Below, one piece after another: positions 16,160 to 26,643 of a DNA stretch of 52,402 nucleotides (positions are counted from its first letter, which is position 1; each line of letters starts with the position of its first letter). The stretch covers positions 497,174-549,575 of the forward strand of contig NZ_BBZF01000015.1 of the NCBI RefSeq assembly GCF_020884795.1, in the 5' to 3' direction. A model generated the notes under the pieces. It did not search any database. It was not told the DNA's origin and saw only the letters and a list, made by a program, of their open reading frames with translations. The translations under genes were made by a program, and so were the position numbers. This DNA comes from Micromonospora okii (GTDB lineage: Bacteria > Actinomycetota > Actinomycetes > Mycobacteriales > Micromonosporaceae).

Positions 16160-17446
16160 ATGCTCATCACCGACGACTTCCTGCCGGTCCCGGTCCCCGA
16201 GTCGCTCACCGCCACCTACCTGGTGCCGATGACGGGGCTGCCGAGGGTCGGCGTGAAGACGGCCGTACGGGCTCTGGAAGGCCGACTGGCCGAGCCGGTG
16301 TACGGGCTGGCCACGCAGATGCTGGACAGCCCGCTGATGAGCGTGGACACCCGGCCCGTCGGCGAGTTCCCCGCGCTGCCGCCGGACCTGCTCACCGCGT
16401 TCGGGGCGAGCGAGGAGCAGCTCGACCGGCTCGCCGCCGCCAGCCACCTGGTGGTGGTGCAGGCCGAGTACCGGCCGGGCTGGCCGCCGGCCCACGAGTG
16501 GGCGGCCCGCGCCGTCGCGGCGGCGGTCGCCGAGAGCGCCGGCGCGGACGTGGTGGACGTCTTCGGCCTCCAGTTCCTCGACCCGGCCACGGCGCTGCGC
16601 TCGCTGCCGGACGCGCAGGGCCGGGTCCGCCTGGTCGACTGGGTGCTGGTGCCGTACTCCTCGGACGCCGAGGGGCTGTGGTTCACCACGAAGGGGCTAC
16701 GCCGGTTCGGGCTGCTGGAGTTGCAGACCCAGGGGGTGCCCGACCACCTCACCCGGGCCTGGGGCGCGGTGCTGACCGGGGCCGCCCGTCGGCTGCTGCG
16801 GGCCTGGACCGACGGGCTGGCCGGCGAGGAGGTGCCCGCGTTCGTGCAGCTCCCGGTGCTGGCGACGGTCACCGGGCACGACATCGCGGTGGCGTACGGG
16901 AACCCGGAGCAGCACGGGGCGACCGCGCCGGTGCTGCTGCGGCTGGAGCTGGACCCGGCCACCGACCCGGAGGCCGACTCGTTCCTGAGCCTGCGCCCAC
17001 CGGCGGGGCACCGCGGCCCGGCGGGGCGCTACTTCGCGGCGGCGTGCGCCACCCTGTTCGACGGCATCGCGCCGGACGTGCGCTACGCCCGCCCCGGCGA
17101 CGCCATGTCCCGGGCGGTCGCCACCGCCCGGGACGGCCTCGACGGTGTCCGGGCCCGGTTCCTGGCCGGCGCGCTGCCGCCGGAGTCGCAGCTCGTGGTG
17201 AAGTACGGGCTCCCCGGCGACGAGGGCCCCGAGTACGTCTGGGCCGGCGTGACCTCGTGGGACGCCCCGGAGCGGATCGTGGGCGTCAGCGCCAGCGACG
17301 CCGCCACCGACCCCACGGTCCGCATCGGCGCCCCGGTGACGGTGGAGGCGACGGACGTGGTCGACTGGGCCGTCCTGGACGCCACGGGCGTCCTGGAGGG
17401 CGGCTGGACCCAGGCGGTCCTGGACGCCGGCGACCCCACCCCCTGA
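16160..17446 (+). CDS. Hypothetical protein with C-terminal DUF2314-like domain
   Basis: A 428-residue soluble protein. The first ~330 residues form an unassigned region (LVVVQAEYRPGWPPAHEWAARAVAAAV, then DVFGLQFLDP and LELQTQGVPDHL) reminiscent of DUF4261-type suppressor proteins, but I cannot name it with confidence. The last ~80 residues match DUF2314: YVWAGVTSWDAPERIVGVSASDAA, GAPVTVEATDVVDWAVLD, GGWT. GGGAG precedes the ATG. It stands alone after the cobalamin genes (65-bp gap containing TAGCGT at 16114, a possible -10) and is convergent with gcvT. No catalytic motif is recognised. Confidence 0.75.
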   Translation: MLITDDFLPVPVPESLTATYLVPMTGLPRVGVKTAVRALEGRLAEPVYGLATQMLDSPLMSVDTRPVGEFPALPPDLLTAFGASEEQLDRLAAASHLVVVQAEYRPGWPPAHEWAARAVAAAVAESAGADVVDVFGLQFLDPATALRSLPDAQGRVRLVDWVLVPYSSDAEGLWFTTKGLRRFGLLELQTQGVPDHLTRAWGAVLTGAARRLLRAWTDGLAGEEVPAFVQLPVLATVTGHDIAVAYGNPEQHGATAPVLLRLELDPATDPEADSFLSLRPPAGHRGPAGRYFAAACATLFDGIAPDVRYARPGDAMSRAVATARDGLDGVRARFLAGALPPESQLVVKYGLPGDEGPEYVWAGVTSWDAPERIVGVSASDAATDPTVRIGAPVTVEATDVVDWAVLDATGVLEGGWTQAVLDAGDPTP

Positions 17447-17480
17447 TCAATGGGGCTGGAGGGGGTGGGGCGAGCCGGGG

Positions 17481-18611
17481 TCAGCGGACCGAGGGGGTGA
17501 CGAACGGGGGGCGGGTCAGGCGGAGGGGGGCGCGGCGGCCCCGGATGTCGACCTCCACGGTGTCGCCGTCGGCGAGCTTGGGGGCGGTGTCGATCAGGGC
17601 CAGGGCGATGCCCTGCTTCTTCGTCGGGCTGAACGTGCCGCTGGTGACCACGCCGACCCGCTCGTCGCCGACGTACACCGCCATGCCGGGGCGCGGGATG
17701 GCCCGGTCGACGGCCTCCAGGCCGCGCAGCGTGCGTGCCGCGCCGGCCGCCTTCTCCGCGAGCAGCGCGTCGCGCCCCCAGAACGCCGGCTTGTCCCAGC
17801 CGACCGCCCAGCCCGAGCGGCCCTGCACCGGGGTGATCTCCAGCGACAGGTCCTGCCCGTGCAGCGGGTACCCCATCTCGGTGCGCAGGGTGTCCCGCGC
17901 CGCCAGCCCGCAGGCCCGCAGCTCGTACGCCGCACCGGCGGCGGTCAGCGCGTCCCAGACCGCGACGGCGTGCCCGGCCGGCACCACCAGCTCGTAGCCC
18001 AGCTCGCCGGTGTAGCCGGTGCGGCAGACGGTCAGCTCGGCGCCGGCGAGGGTCGCGGGGCGGAAGCTCATGTACCCGTGGTCGGTCGGCAGGCCCAGCT
18101 CGCCGAGCAGCTCCGCCGAGCGGGGCCCCTGCACGGCGAGCACCGCGTACGCCTCGTGCTCGTCGGTGACGACGATCCCCTGCGGGGCGACGGCGCGCAG
18201 CCGGCGCACCACCTCGGCGGTGTTCGCGGCGTTCGGGATCAGGAAGACGTGGTCGTCGGCGTGCAGGTAGGCGATGATGTCGTCCACCACGCCGCCGGTG
18301 GCCTCGTCGCAGCAGAGCGTGTACTGCGCCTGGCCGGGGCTGATCCGGCGCAGGTCGTTGCTGAGGCAGGCGTTGACGAACTCCGCCGCGCCGGGGCCGA
18401 CCACCCGCGCCTTGCCCAGGTGCGACACGTCGAACACCCCGACCCCGGTACGCACCGCCGTGTGCTCCTTGAGCACCCCGCCGCCGGCGTACTCCAGGGG
18501 CATCTCCCACCCACCGAACGGGGCGAACTTCGCGCCGAGGGCGGCGTGCCTGTCGTGCAGCGGGGAGCGGCGCAGCCGGGTCGCGGCGGCGTCCGAGGTC
18601 ACGTCGGTCAT
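17481..18611 (-). CDS. gcvT: Glycine cleavage system T protein (aminomethyltransferase)
   Basis: The T protein takes the aminomethyl group from the lipoyl arm of H protein and transfers a methylene to tetrahydrofolate, releasing ammonia. The 376-residue product has the family order: [10 protein letters not shown] near residue 33, [48 protein letters not shown] with the folate-site residues, [17 protein letters not shown], and [19 protein letters not shown]. Full length. gcvP and gcvH are not in the window. TAAGTT lies 7 nt before the ATG, so the message is probably leaderless. The lipoate link to lipA, lipB and sucB in the same window is noteworthy. Divergent from pepA. Confidence 0.95.
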   Translation of the reverse strand: MTDVTSDAAATRLRRSPLHDRHAALGAKFAPFGGWEMPLEYAGGGVLKEHTAVRTGVGVFDVSHLGKARVVGPGAAEFVNACLSNDLRRISPGQAQYTLCCDEATGGVVDDIIAYLHADDHVFLIPNAANTAEVVRRLRAVAPQGIVVTDEHEAYAVLAVQGPRSAELLGELGLPTDHGYMSFRPATLAGAELTVCRTGYTGELGYELVVPAGHAVAVWDALTAAGAAYELRACGLAARDTLRTEMGYPLHGQDLSLEITPVQGRSGWAVGWDKPAFWGRDALLAEKAAGAARTLRGLEAVDRAIPRPGMAVYVGDERVGVVTSGTFSPTKKQGIALALIDTAPKLADGDTVEVDIRGRRAPLRLTRPPFVTPSVR

Positions 18612-18618
18612 GGGTGGC

Positions 18619-18624
18619 AACTTA
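18619..18624 (-). promoter_or_regulatory. -10-like hexamer TAAGTT, leaderless start of gcvT
   Basis: Read on the minus strand, TAAGTT ends 7 nt before the gcvT ATG, and the sequence between them (GCCACCC) has no ribosome-binding site. Confidence 0.45.
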
Positions 18625-18773
18625 CCCGTGACTGAACGGCTGGTTAGCATCGGCGGGACCCGTCGGCACGGTTCGGCGGGACAGCCATCGTCCGGCGGGA
18701 TAGGTTGCCGCCGGAGACCTTCATCGCCGGTACGCGACGACGCGCCCGGCCCGGCCCGCCCGGAGTAGCCCCA

Positions 18774-20348
18774 GTGACATCGCCCAGCACCACCACCCTC
18801 AGCCTGGTCGACACCGATCCCGCCGAGCTCGCCGTCGACGCCATCGTGATCGGCCTGCACAGTCAGACCGGCGAGCGGGAGGCCGACGCCGGTCCCGCCG
18901 GGACGTTGCTGCTCGCCAGCGGCGCCGAGAGCATCGCCGCCGCCTTCGACGGCAAGCTGACCGAGACGCTGGCACTGCTCGGCGCGACCGGTGCGCCCGG
19001 CGAGGTGGTGAAGCTGGCCTCCCTGGGCACCGTCACCGCCCCGGTCGTCGCGGCGGTCGGCCTCGGGCCGGAGCCGACCGGCGCCGCCCCGGCGCCGGAG
19101 ACCCTGCGCCGGGCCGCCGGCGCGGTGGTCCGGGCGCTGGCCGGGGCGCGCCGCGTGGCGCTGACCCTGCCGCTGCCCGACGACGCCGACGCCTCCCCGG
19201 CCCTGCGCGCGGTCGCCGAGGGCGCGCTGCTCGGCGCGTACCGCTTCGCCGGGTACAAGACCCGCCCCCAGCCGGCCCGGCGGGAGCCGGTGGCCGAGGT
19301 GCTGATCGCCGTGCCGGAGGCGGGCGACGCCGGCGCGCGGGCCGAGATCGAGCGGGCGCACGCCGTGGCCGGCGCGGTCCGGCTGAGCCGCGACTGGGTG
19401 AACACCGCCCCGAACATGCTCCGCCCGCCGGCGTTCGCCGACGCGGTGGCCGAGGCGGCGCGGGCGGCCGGGCTCGGCGTGGAGGTACTCGACGAGACGG
19501 CCCTGGCGGCGGGCGGCTACGGCGGCATCATCGCCGTCGGCCAGGGCTCGGAGGCCCCGCCGCGCCTGGTCAAGCTCACCTACACCCCGGCAGAGGGTGG
19601 CAACGGCAAGCGGGTGGCGCTGGTGGGCAAGGGCATCACCTTCGACACCGGCGGCATCTCGATCAAGCCGGCGCAGGGCATGTGGGAGATGAAGTCCGAC
19701 ATGGGCGGCGCGGCGGCGGTGGGCGCGGCCATGCTGGCCATCGCCGCGCTGAAGCCGGCGGTGACGGTGACCGGGTACCTGCCGATGGCCGAGAACATGC
19801 CGTCGGGCACGAGCTACCGTCCGGGCGACGTGATCACGATGTACAACGGCAAGAAGGTCGAGGTGCTCAACACCGACGCCGAGGGCCGCATGGTGCTGGG
19901 CGACGCGCTCGCGCGGGCCTGCGAGGACGGCGCGGACTACCTGTTCGAGACCTCCACCCTCACCGGCGGTCAGGTGATCGCGCTGGGCAAGCGCGTCGCC
20001 GGCCTGATGGGCACCCCGGAGCTGTGCGAGCGGGTCCGGGCGGCCGGCGACGCGGTCGGCGAGCCGGCCTGGCCGATGCCGCTGCCGGACGACGTGCGCA
20101 AGGGCATGGACTCCGACGTCGCCGACATCTCGCAGGTCAACGCCGGGATGGACCGGGCCGGGCACATGCTGCAGGGCGGGGTGTTCCTGCGCGAGTTCGT
20201 CACCGACGACGTGGCCTGGGCGCACATCGACATCGCCGGCCCCAGCTACCACTCGGGCGAGCCGACCGGCTACTGGACCAAGGGCGGCACGGGCGTCCCC
20301 CTGCGTACCCTGGTCCACCTGGTGGAGGAGATCGCCGCCGCGGGCTGA
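18774..20348 (+). CDS. pepA: Leucyl aminopeptidase, M17 family
   Basis: A 524-residue cytosolic di-zinc/manganese aminopeptidase that releases N-terminal residues from peptides. The catalytic region is intact: [18 protein letters not shown] with the metal-binding Lys286 and Asp, [11 protein letters not shown], and the signature [14 protein letters not shown] with the catalytic Arg. The N-terminal macro-like domain (residues 1-170) is present. GTG at 18774 has GGAG 8 nt upstream and gives [16 protein letters not shown]; the frame stays open to 18705 without a good ribosome site. The M. tuberculosis counterpart pepB lies in the same neighbourhood relative to gcvT and dlaT. A strong hairpin at 20366-20400 follows. 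Confidence 0.93.
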   Translation: MTSPSTTTLSLVDTDPAELAVDAIVIGLHSQTGEREADAGPAGTLLLASGAESIAAAFDGKLTETLALLGATGAPGEVVKLASLGTVTAPVVAAVGLGPEPTGAAPAPETLRRAAGAVVRALAGARRVALTLPLPDDADASPALRAVAEGALLGAYRFAGYKTRPQPARREPVAEVLIAVPEAGDAGARAEIERAHAVAGAVRLSRDWVNTAPNMLRPPAFADAVAEAARAAGLGVEVLDETALAAGGYGGIIAVGQGSEAPPRLVKLTYTPAEGGNGKRVALVGKGITFDTGGISIKPAQGMWEMKSDMGGAAAVGAAMLAIAALKPAVTVTGYLPMAENMPSGTSYRPGDVITMYNGKKVEVLNTDAEGRMVLGDALARACEDGADYLFETSTLTGGQVIALGKRVAGLMGTPELCERVRAAGDAVGEPAWPMPLPDDVRKGMDSDVADISQVNAGMDRAGHMLQGGVFLREFVTDDVAWAHIDIAGPSYHSGEPTGYWTKGGTGVPLRTLVHLVEEIAAAG

Positions 20349-20365
20349 CCCGCGCGTTCCCCGGA

Positions 20366-20400
20366 AAGGGTGGCCGTTCCCGCACGAGACGGCCACCCTT
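20366..20400. terminator. Hairpin between convergent pepA and small gene
   Basis: A 12-bp perfect stem (AAGGGTGGCCGT / ACGGCCACCCTT) with an 11-nt loop, extendable outward with one bulge, ending a few bases before the next gene's stop. Bidirectional terminator candidate. Confidence 0.65.
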
Positions 20401-20415
20401 CCGCGTACGGAAGGG

Positions 20416-20745
20416 TCAGTGCTGGTCGGGGCGGCGCTTGCGGCGTTCGTTGTAGTCGCGCATGCGCTGCGGGTAGCCCATCAGGCGGACGTCGTAGATC
20501 GGGATGGCCAGCCGGTGGGCGAAGCGGCGGGCGCCCTCCGGGCCGTCGACGCGGCGGCGGGTCCACTCCCCGTCGTCGGCGATGAGGATGACCGTGGTCT
20601 CGGTGACCGTGGTCCGGGGCTCGATGAACGCCTCGACGCCCTGCCGGGTGCGGACGAAGTTCTCCAGGTGGTCGAGGTCGGCGCGGTCGGCCGCGCGGTC
20701 CCGGCCCGCCGGGCGCGCCTGCTTGCGTCGTCGGAACAGCGCCAC
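20416..20745 (-). CDS. Small conserved actinobacterial protein (109 aa)
   Basis: A soluble 109-residue protein starting [12 protein letters not shown] with a strongly basic N-terminus, then [54 protein letters not shown], and the end [20 protein letters not shown] at 20745 has GGGGAG 8 nt upstream. I know it only as a conserved neighbour of lpd/sucB in actinobacteria, where it is often left as hypothetical; there is no catalytic motif. It is divergent from lpd and convergent with pepA. The basic tails suggest nucleic-acid or ribosome contact, which is speculative. Confidence 0.75.
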   Translation of the reverse strand: MALFRRRKQARPAGRDRAADRADLDHLENFVRTRQGVEAFIEPRTTVTETTVILIADDGEWTRRRVDGPEGARRFAHRLAIPIYDVRLMGYPQRMRDYNERRKRRPDQH

Positions 20746-20923
20746 CGACCGTCTCCCCTGTCCGCGTCATCGAAGTCCGTGCCAAGCGTACGTGTCGCGG
20801 ACGTGTCGTTGGGCACCTCGGTACGCGCCCGGAGCGCGGTGGTGACAAGATGACCGAGGTGGGGACTGTCCGTGCCGCCCCCGCCGTGACCCCCGCTGCA
20901 GCGACGCGACCTGGGAGTTGGAC

Positions 20924-22315
20924 GTGAGCGAGCCGAACGACGCAACCTTCGACATCGTCATCCTCGGAGGTGGCAGCGGCGGCTACGCGACCGCGCTGCG
21001 CGCCGCCCAGCTTGATCTCTCCGTCGCGCTGGTCGAGAAGGGCAAGCTGGGCGGGACCTGCCTGCACAACGGCTGCATCCCGACCAAGGCCCTCCTGCAC
21101 GCGGCCGAGATCGCCGACCAGACCCGCGAGTCGGCGCAGTTCGGCGTGCAGACCGAGCTGGTGGGCATCGACATGGCGGGGGTCAACTCGTACAAGGACG
21201 GGGTGATCTCCCGCCTGTACAAGGGCCTCCAGGGCCTGGTGGGCGGCAACAAGAACATCACCTTCGTCGCGGGCGCCGGCAAGCTGGTCGGCCCGAACGT
21301 CGTCGAGGTCGACGGCAAGCGCTACACCGGCCGCAACGTGGTGCTGGCCTCCGGGTCGTACGCGAAGAGCCTGCCCGGCCTGGAGGTCGACGGCGAGCGG
21401 GTGATCACCAGCGACCACGCGCTGACCCTGGACCGGGTCCCCTCCTCCGCGATCGTGCTCGGCGGCGGCGTGATCGGCGTCGAGTTCGCCAGCGTGTGGA
21501 AGTCCTTCGGCGTGGACGTGACGATCATCGAGGCGCTGCCCCGGCTGGTCGCCGCCGAGGACGAGGAGTCGTCGAAGGCGCTGGAGCGGGCCTTCCGCAA
21601 GCGGAAGATCAACTTCAAGGTCGGCAAGCCGTTCGAGAAGGTCGAGAAGACCGACAAAGGCGTCAAGGTCACCATCGCCGGCGGCGACACCGTCGAGGCC
21701 GAGCTGCTGCTGGTCGCCGTGGGCCGGGGCCCGAACACCGCCGACCTCGGGTACGAGCAGCAGGGCGTCAAGATGGACCGCGGCTACGTGCTGACCGACG
21801 AGCGGCTGCGCACCAGCGTGCCGAACGTCTACGCCGTCGGCGACATCGTGCCCGGCCTCCAGCTCGCCCACCGGGGCTTCCAGCAGGGCATCTTCGTGGC
21901 CGAGGAGATCGCCGGCCAGAACCCGGCCGTGATCGACGAGGCCGGCATCCCCCGGGTCACCTACTCCGACCCGGAGCTGGCGTCGGTCGGCCTCACCGAG
22001 GCCAAGGCCAAGGAGCAGTACGGCGCCGACAAGGTCAAGACGTACAACTACAACCTGGGCGGCAACGGCAAGAGCCAGATCCTCAAGACGGCCGGCTTCG
22101 TGAAGCTGGTCCGGGTGGAGGACGGCCCCGTCGTCGGCGTGCACATGGTGGGCGCCCGGGTCGGCGAGATGGTCGGCGAGGCGCAGCTCATCTACAACTG
22201 GGAGGCGTACCCGGCCGAGGTGGCGCAGCTCGTGCACGCCCACCCGACGCAGAACGAGGCCCTGGGTGAGGCGCACCTCGCCCTCGCCGGCAAGCCGCTG
22301 CACGCGCACGCCTGA
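20924..22315 (+). CDS. lpdA: Dihydrolipoyl dehydrogenase (E3)
   Basis: A 463-residue flavoprotein that re-oxidises dihydrolipoyl groups of E2/H proteins with NAD. FAD site GGGSGGYATALRAA (residues 15-28), redox disulfide GGTCLHNGCIPTK (Cys46, Cys51), NAD site VLGGGVIGVEFAS, YAVGDIVPGLQLAH, and the active-site HAHPTQNEALGEAH near the C-terminus are all present. GTG at 20924 has GGGAG 6 nt upstream; a TTG two codons earlier abuts that site and is less likely. sucB follows after 73 bp on the same strand, so E2 and E3 are probably co-transcribed. The symbol could equally be lpd. Confidence 0.95.
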   Translation: MSEPNDATFDIVILGGGSGGYATALRAAQLDLSVALVEKGKLGGTCLHNGCIPTKALLHAAEIADQTRESAQFGVQTELVGIDMAGVNSYKDGVISRLYKGLQGLVGGNKNITFVAGAGKLVGPNVVEVDGKRYTGRNVVLASGSYAKSLPGLEVDGERVITSDHALTLDRVPSSAIVLGGGVIGVEFASVWKSFGVDVTIIEALPRLVAAEDEESSKALERAFRKRKINFKVGKPFEKVEKTDKGVKVTIAGGDTVEAELLLVAVGRGPNTADLGYEQQGVKMDRGYVLTDERLRTSVPNVYAVGDIVPGLQLAHRGFQQGIFVAEEIAGQNPAVIDEAGIPRVTYSDPELASVGLTEAKAKEQYGADKVKTYNYNLGGNGKSQILKTAGFVKLVRVEDGPVVGVHMVGARVGEMVGEAQLIYNWEAYPAEVAQLVHAHPTQNEALGEAHLALAGKPLHAHA

Positions 22316-22388
22316 TCGAGAACTGATTCCGCGGCGTCCGGCGGCAGACGGGCGAGATCGCACCAGGGGAATGAAGGAGTCTTAGAAC

Positions 22389-24224
22389 ATGCCGGTATCG
22401 GTCACCATGCCTCGGCTCGGCGAGAGCGTCACCGAGGGCACCGTCACCCGCTGGCTCAAGCAGGAGGGCGACACCGTCGAGGTCGACGAGCCGCTGCTCG
22501 AGGTCTCGACCGACAAGGTCGACACCGAGATCCCGTCCCCGGCGGCGGGCGTGCTGAGCCGGATCGTGGTGGGCGAGGACGAGACCGCCGAGGTGGGCAG
22601 CGAGCTCGCCGTCATCGCCGGCGAGGGCGAGTCGGCGGGCGGCGGCGAGGCCGCCCCGCAGCAGGAGCAGCAGGAGGAGGAGCCGGCCGAGGAGGCCGCC
22701 GAGGCCGCGGCCGAGCCGCAGGCCGAGGCGGAGCAGCCGGCCGTCGAGGAGCCGGCGGCCGAGGCCGCCCCGGCGTCGTCGGGCGAGGGCACCCCGGTCA
22801 AGATGCCGGCCCTCGGCGAGAGCGTCACCGAGGGCACCGTCACCCGCTGGCTCAAGCAGGTCGGCGACAGCGTCGAGGTCGACGAGCCGCTGCTGGAGGT
22901 CTCCACCGACAAGGTCGACACGGAGATCCCCTCCCCGGTCGCCGGCACCCTGCTGGAGATCAAGGTCGCCGAGGACGAGACCGCCGCCGTCGGCGCCGAC
23001 CTGGCGATCGTCGGCGCGGCCGGTGCCGCCGCCCCGGCCGAGGCGAAGCCCGAGCCGAAGGCGGAGGCCAAGCCGGAGCCGAAGGCCGAGCCCAAGGCCG
23101 AGCCGAAGCCGGAGCCGAAGGCCGAGGCCAAGGTGGAGGAGCCGACGCCGGGCCTGTCGTACAACGAGCCGGCGGCGGAGGCCGAGACGGCCGCGAAGCC
23201 GGCGCAGGCCGAGCAGCAGGCCCAGCCGGCGGCCCCGACCGCCGCCCCGTCCGCGCCCGCCCAGGGCGGCGGCGAGGAGGCGGCCGGTTACGTGACCCCG
23301 CTGGTGCGCAAGCTGGCCGCCGAGCACGGCGTGGACCTGGCCTCGATCACCGGCACCGGCGTCGGCGGGCGCATCCGCAAGCAGGACGTGCTGGAGGCGG
23401 CGGAGAAGGCCAAGGCGGCGAAGGCCGCCCCGGCCCCGGCGGCGCAGCCCGCAGCGGAGGCGGCCCCGGCCAAGCCGGCCGCGAAGCCGCAGCCGAGCGC
23501 GAAGCGCGGCACCACCGAGAAGCTGCCCCGGATCCGGGCGACCATCGCCAAGCGGATGCAGGAGTCGCTGCACGAGATGGCGCAGCTCACCACGGTGGTC
23601 GAGGTGGACGTCACCAAGGTCGCCAAGCTGCGGGCCCGGGCCAAGGACTCGTTCCAGCAGCGGCACGGCGTGAAGCTGTCGTTCCTGCCGTTCTTCGCCC
23701 TCGCGGCGGTCGAGGCGCTCCAGGCGTACCCGATCGTCAACGCCAGCATGGACCTCGACGCCGGCACGATCACCTACCCGAAGGCCGAGCACCTCGGCAT
23801 TGCGGTGGACACCGAGCGCGGCCTGATGGTGCCGGTGATCCACGACGCCGGCGACCTGAACCTGGGCGGGCTGGCCAAGCGGGTCGCCGACCTGGCGGAG
23901 CGCACCCGGACCAACAAGATCAGCCCGGACGAGATCGCCGGGGCGACGTTCACGCTGACCAACACCGGCAGCCGGGGCGCGCTCTTCGACACCCCGATCG
24001 TGCCGTCGCCGCAGTCGGCGATGCTCGGCACGGGCGCGGTCGTGAAGCGTCCGGTCGTGGTGAACGACCCGGAGCTGGGCGAGGTCGTCGCGGTCCGCTC
24101 GATGGTCTACCTGGCCATGTCGTACGACCACCGGCTCATCGACGGCGCCGACGCGGCCCGTTTCCTGGTGGCGGTCAAGGAGCGGCTGGAGGCCGGCAAC
24201 TTCGAGGCCGAGCTGGGCCTGTAA
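22389..24224 (+). CDS. sucB: 2-oxoglutarate dehydrogenase E2 component, dihydrolipoyl acyltransferase
   Basis: A 611-residue E2 core protein. Two lipoyl domains, residues ~1-80 and ~136-210, carry STDKVD with lipoyl lysines at 43 and 175 and are almost identical over [16 protein letters not shown]. Each is followed by an Ala/Pro/Glu linker, the second rich in PEPKAE units. The E3/E1-binding domain is at ~300-336 ([23 protein letters not shown]), then the catalytic domain from ~377 with [15 protein letters not shown] (His581, Asp585). AAGGAG precedes the ATG. Actinobacterial E2 of this type may serve both pyruvate and 2-oxoglutarate complexes; the M. tuberculosis homologue is called dlaT, so substrate assignment is uncertain. 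It is downstream of lpdA. Confidence 0.93.
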   Translation: MPVSVTMPRLGESVTEGTVTRWLKQEGDTVEVDEPLLEVSTDKVDTEIPSPAAGVLSRIVVGEDETAEVGSELAVIAGEGESAGGGEAAPQQEQQEEEPAEEAAEAAAEPQAEAEQPAVEEPAAEAAPASSGEGTPVKMPALGESVTEGTVTRWLKQVGDSVEVDEPLLEVSTDKVDTEIPSPVAGTLLEIKVAEDETAAVGADLAIVGAAGAAAPAEAKPEPKAEAKPEPKAEPKAEPKPEPKAEAKVEEPTPGLSYNEPAAEAETAAKPAQAEQQAQPAAPTAAPSAPAQGGGEEAAGYVTPLVRKLAAEHGVDLASITGTGVGGRIRKQDVLEAAEKAKAAKAAPAPAAQPAAEAAPAKPAAKPQPSAKRGTTEKLPRIRATIAKRMQESLHEMAQLTTVVEVDVTKVAKLRARAKDSFQQRHGVKLSFLPFFALAAVEALQAYPIVNASMDLDAGTITYPKAEHLGIAVDTERGLMVPVIHDAGDLNLGGLAKRVADLAERTRTNKISPDEIAGATFTLTNTGSRGALFDTPIVPSPQSAMLGTGAVVKRPVVVNDPELGEVVAVRSMVYLAMSYDHRLIDGADAARFLVAVKERLEAGNFEAELGL

Positions 24225-24238
24225 CCCCACTGTCCGAC

Positions 24239-24279
24239 GCGACGGGCGCCCCGGTCACACCGACCGGGGCGCCCGTCGC
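24239..24279 (+). terminator. Perfect 18-bp hairpin after sucB
   Basis: The stem GCGACGGGCGCCCCGGTC pairs exactly with its complement over 18 bp across a 5-nt loop, beginning 15 bp after the sucB stop. It has no T run, as is common for actinobacterial terminators. Confidence 0.75.
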
Positions 24280-24392
24280 CGTTGCGGGCACCGGCTGCCG
24301 TACGGGACGGGCGCCCCGCCGGGGCGCTCGGCGCTCGGGTGGGTCTGGGCCGAATCGCCACCCGGCCGGCCCGGCGCTGCGACAGTGGACGG

Positions 24393-25727
24393 GTGGGCGG
24401 CTACCGGCGGCGGGAGCGGAGGCAGCGGCTCGGCCCGGCCGTGCCGGTGGCCCCGGGTGCCCGGGTCGACCGGTTCGAGGTCTTCTTCGACCTGGTCTTC
24501 GTCTTCTCGTTCTTCATCATCACCCGGACCACCGCCGCCGCGGTCACCTTCGATGCCGTGTTCCACGCCATGCTGGTGCTCGCGGTCCTCTGGTGGACCT
24601 GGGTGGTGCACACCGTGGTGGCCACCCGGGTCCGGCTCGGCCAGGGCTTCGTGCCGGTGCTGATGGTCGTCGGGATGGCGGCGCTGTTCTGCTTCGCGCT
24701 GGGGCTGCCCCAGGCGTTCGGCGAACCGGGGGCCAGCACCGGCGGTCCGGTGATCGTCGCGGTCAGCTACATGGTGATCCGCGGCGTGCACATCCTGCTC
24801 TACCTGCACGTCGTGCGGGACGCCCCGGAAGAGCGCCGGCAGCTCCTCCGGTTCGCCCCGGAGGTGGTCTTCAGCACCGTCCTGCTGCTCGTGGCCGCGC
24901 TGCTCCCCGCCGCGATCCACGACCGGGAGTGGGCGTCGCTGGCACGCGACGGCCTCTGGGTCGCCGTGGTGCTGCTCCAGTACGGCACGGGGCTCATCGG
25001 GGCGTGGGGCGGCTGGGAGGTGCAGTCGGCGGAGCACTGGACGGAGCGCTACGAGCTCATCCTGATCATCGCGCTGGGCGAGTCGGTCATCTCGGTGGGC
25101 GTGGGCAGCAACCTGCTCGGCCAGCCTCCGGCGTGGCCGGAGGTCGTCGCCGCCGCCCTCGGCATCGTCTTCACCGCCGCGCTGTGGTGGGCCCACTACG
25201 ACGTCATCGGGCCCGCCGCCCGGATCACCCTGCACGCCACGACGGGCCGCCCCCGGGCCCGGATGGCCCGCGACGCCTACGCGTACCTCTACCTGCCGAT
25301 GATCGCCGGGATCATCCTGTTCGCCCTGGGCGCGGAGGAGATCGTGCACCAGATCGCCGACCCGGCCAGCTCCATCGGCGAGGCGGCGCACGGCCTCTCC
25401 GTACCCCTGCTCTTCGGCGGGGTGATCTGCTACCTGTGCGGGAACATGGCGTTCCAGGCGCGCACGCTGCGGACGCTGTCCTGGACCCGGGTCGCCACCG
25501 TCGTGCTGCTCGCCGTCTGCATCCCGGTCGCCACCCACCTGCCCGGCCTCGCCGCCATGGCGCTGCTCGCCGCGATCTGCGTGGGCCTGGTGGCGGCCGA
25601 GGTGGTGATCTGGACGGAGGGGCGGCAGGCCCTGCACGAGGAGGTGGGCCGCGAGCGCAGCCACCACGAGATGCAGGAGGCCGCCTGGCGGGCCCGCTGG
25701 CACGAGGACGAGCCCGGCGGGCCGTGA
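24393..25727 (+). CDS. Low temperature requirement protein A (LtrA) family membrane protein
   Basis: A 444-residue polytopic membrane protein with about ten hydrophobic segments. The family signature VDRFEVFFDLVFVFSFFI starts near residue 25, and ALGESVISVG and ALWWAHYDV are present further on. LtrA was named from Listeria cold growth, but its biochemical role is unknown. GTG at 24393 gives MGGYRRRERRQRLGP; the frame stays open to 24282 with an Arg/Gly-rich extension lacking a ribosome site. It is a single gene following the sucB terminator, with an acidic cytoplasmic tail (HEMQEAAWRARWHEDEPGG). Confidence 0.87.
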   Translation: MGGYRRRERRQRLGPAVPVAPGARVDRFEVFFDLVFVFSFFIITRTTAAAVTFDAVFHAMLVLAVLWWTWVVHTVVATRVRLGQGFVPVLMVVGMAALFCFALGLPQAFGEPGASTGGPVIVAVSYMVIRGVHILLYLHVVRDAPEERRQLLRFAPEVVFSTVLLLVAALLPAAIHDREWASLARDGLWVAVVLLQYGTGLIGAWGGWEVQSAEHWTERYELILIIALGESVISVGVGSNLLGQPPAWPEVVAAALGIVFTAALWWAHYDVIGPAARITLHATTGRPRARMARDAYAYLYLPMIAGIILFALGAEEIVHQIADPASSIGEAAHGLSVPLLFGGVICYLCGNMAFQARTLRTLSWTRVATVVLLAVCIPVATHLPGLAAMALLAAICVGLVAAEVVIWTEGRQALHEEVGRERSHHEMQEAAWRARWHEDEPGGP

Positions 25728-25820
25728 CGGCGCCGCCCCACCGGGCAGCGCGGGGGGCCGGGTGGCGGGTAGGGTTGCGGCCAGCGTCGCGGTGCACCCG
25801 GCAAGGAGACCGCCGAGGGC

Positions 25821-26366
25821 ATGGAGGCGCGGGACCGTACGGGACCCCACGTGCACCCTTCCCCCGATCCGGGCGACCGCCTCGCGACGCTCGGCACCCA
25901 GTTGATCGAAGTTCACCAGTGGCTCCGCGAGGAGCTGGCCCGCCTCCGCGCGAGCCTCGAACCGGGCGCGGCCCCGCCGGACGACGCCGACCGGCCCCGC
26001 AGCCTCCGGGCGCACTGCCTCAGCTTCTGCGCCGCCCTGACCGCGCACCACACGGGCGAGGACGGCGGCGCGTTCCGGGTGCTCGCCGAGGAGGAGCCCC
26101 GGCTGCGCCCGGTGCTGGAGAAGCTCGCCCAGGACCATCGGATGATCGACGGCATCGTGCGCCGGGTCGAGGAGCTGGCCGCCGCCCCGGTCGGCGACGA
26201 CCCGGCCGCCGCCGCCCGGGTGCGCGCCGAGCTGGACGGTCTCACCGCGATTGTCGAGTCGCACTTCGGCTTCGAGGAGCGCACGATCGTCGCCGCCCTC
26301 GACGCGCTGCGCGCCGACGCCGGCACCGCGGAGGACCTGTTCGGCCTGGCCCCACCGCCCCGCTGA
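25821..26366 (+). CDS. Hemerythrin HHE-domain protein
   Basis: A 181-residue soluble four-helix protein. Conserved metal ligands are in place: His32 (EVHQWLREE), His76/His77 with Glu80 (HHTGEDGG), His106 (QDHRMID), and His148 with Glu152 (ESHFGFEER). HHE domains bind a non-haem di-iron centre and serve in oxygen, NO or iron handling; which applies here is unknown. A TAGGGT hexamer at 25769 may be the -10, and AAGGAG lies 12 nt before the ATG, rather far. No operon partner. A repeat element follows the stop at 26391. Confidence 0.88.
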   Translation: MEARDRTGPHVHPSPDPGDRLATLGTQLIEVHQWLREELARLRASLEPGAAPPDDADRPRSLRAHCLSFCAALTAHHTGEDGGAFRVLAEEEPRLRPVLEKLAQDHRMIDGIVRRVEELAAAPVGDDPAAAARVRAELDGLTAIVESHFGFEERTIVAALDALRADAGTAEDLFGLAPPPR

Positions 26367-26390
26367 CCCGCCACCGGGCCTTCCGCCCCG

Positions 26391-26449
26391 TTGATCAAGG
26401 AGTTTGCGTCATCCCGCCCGGCCCGGCATGACGACAACTTCTTGATCGA
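26391..26449. repeat. Inverted repeat of the TTGATCAAGAAGTTTGCGTC family
   Basis: Two 22-bp arms (26391-26412 and 26428-26449) are complementary at 18 of 22 positions around a 15-nt GC-rich spacer. The same arm sequence occurs once more at the window end (52373). It is a probable dispersed palindromic element rather than a classical terminator. The rest of the gap to 26643 is GC-rich with no other structure I can name. Confidence 0.75.
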
Positions 26450-26643
26450 CGGCGCGGACCCCGGCAGGGGGCGGGGTCCGGGGGCGGCCCGGCCGGGGCG
26501 GCCGGTCTCGGCGTCAGACGGCGCGGCCGGTCCCGGTGTCAGCCGGGGCGGCCGGCGCCGTTCAGCCGGTGGCGGATTCGCCGGTCGGCAGAATTCGGGG
26601 CGGCGGGGTGGCCCGGGGGGCGGCGAGCCGACACGCTGGGGCG

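Noticed and set aside
18612..18773. Glycine riboswitch before gcvT
   Set aside because: The intergenic gap has no tandem aptamer-like motifs, and TAAGTT 7 nt before the ATG suggests a leaderless transcript.
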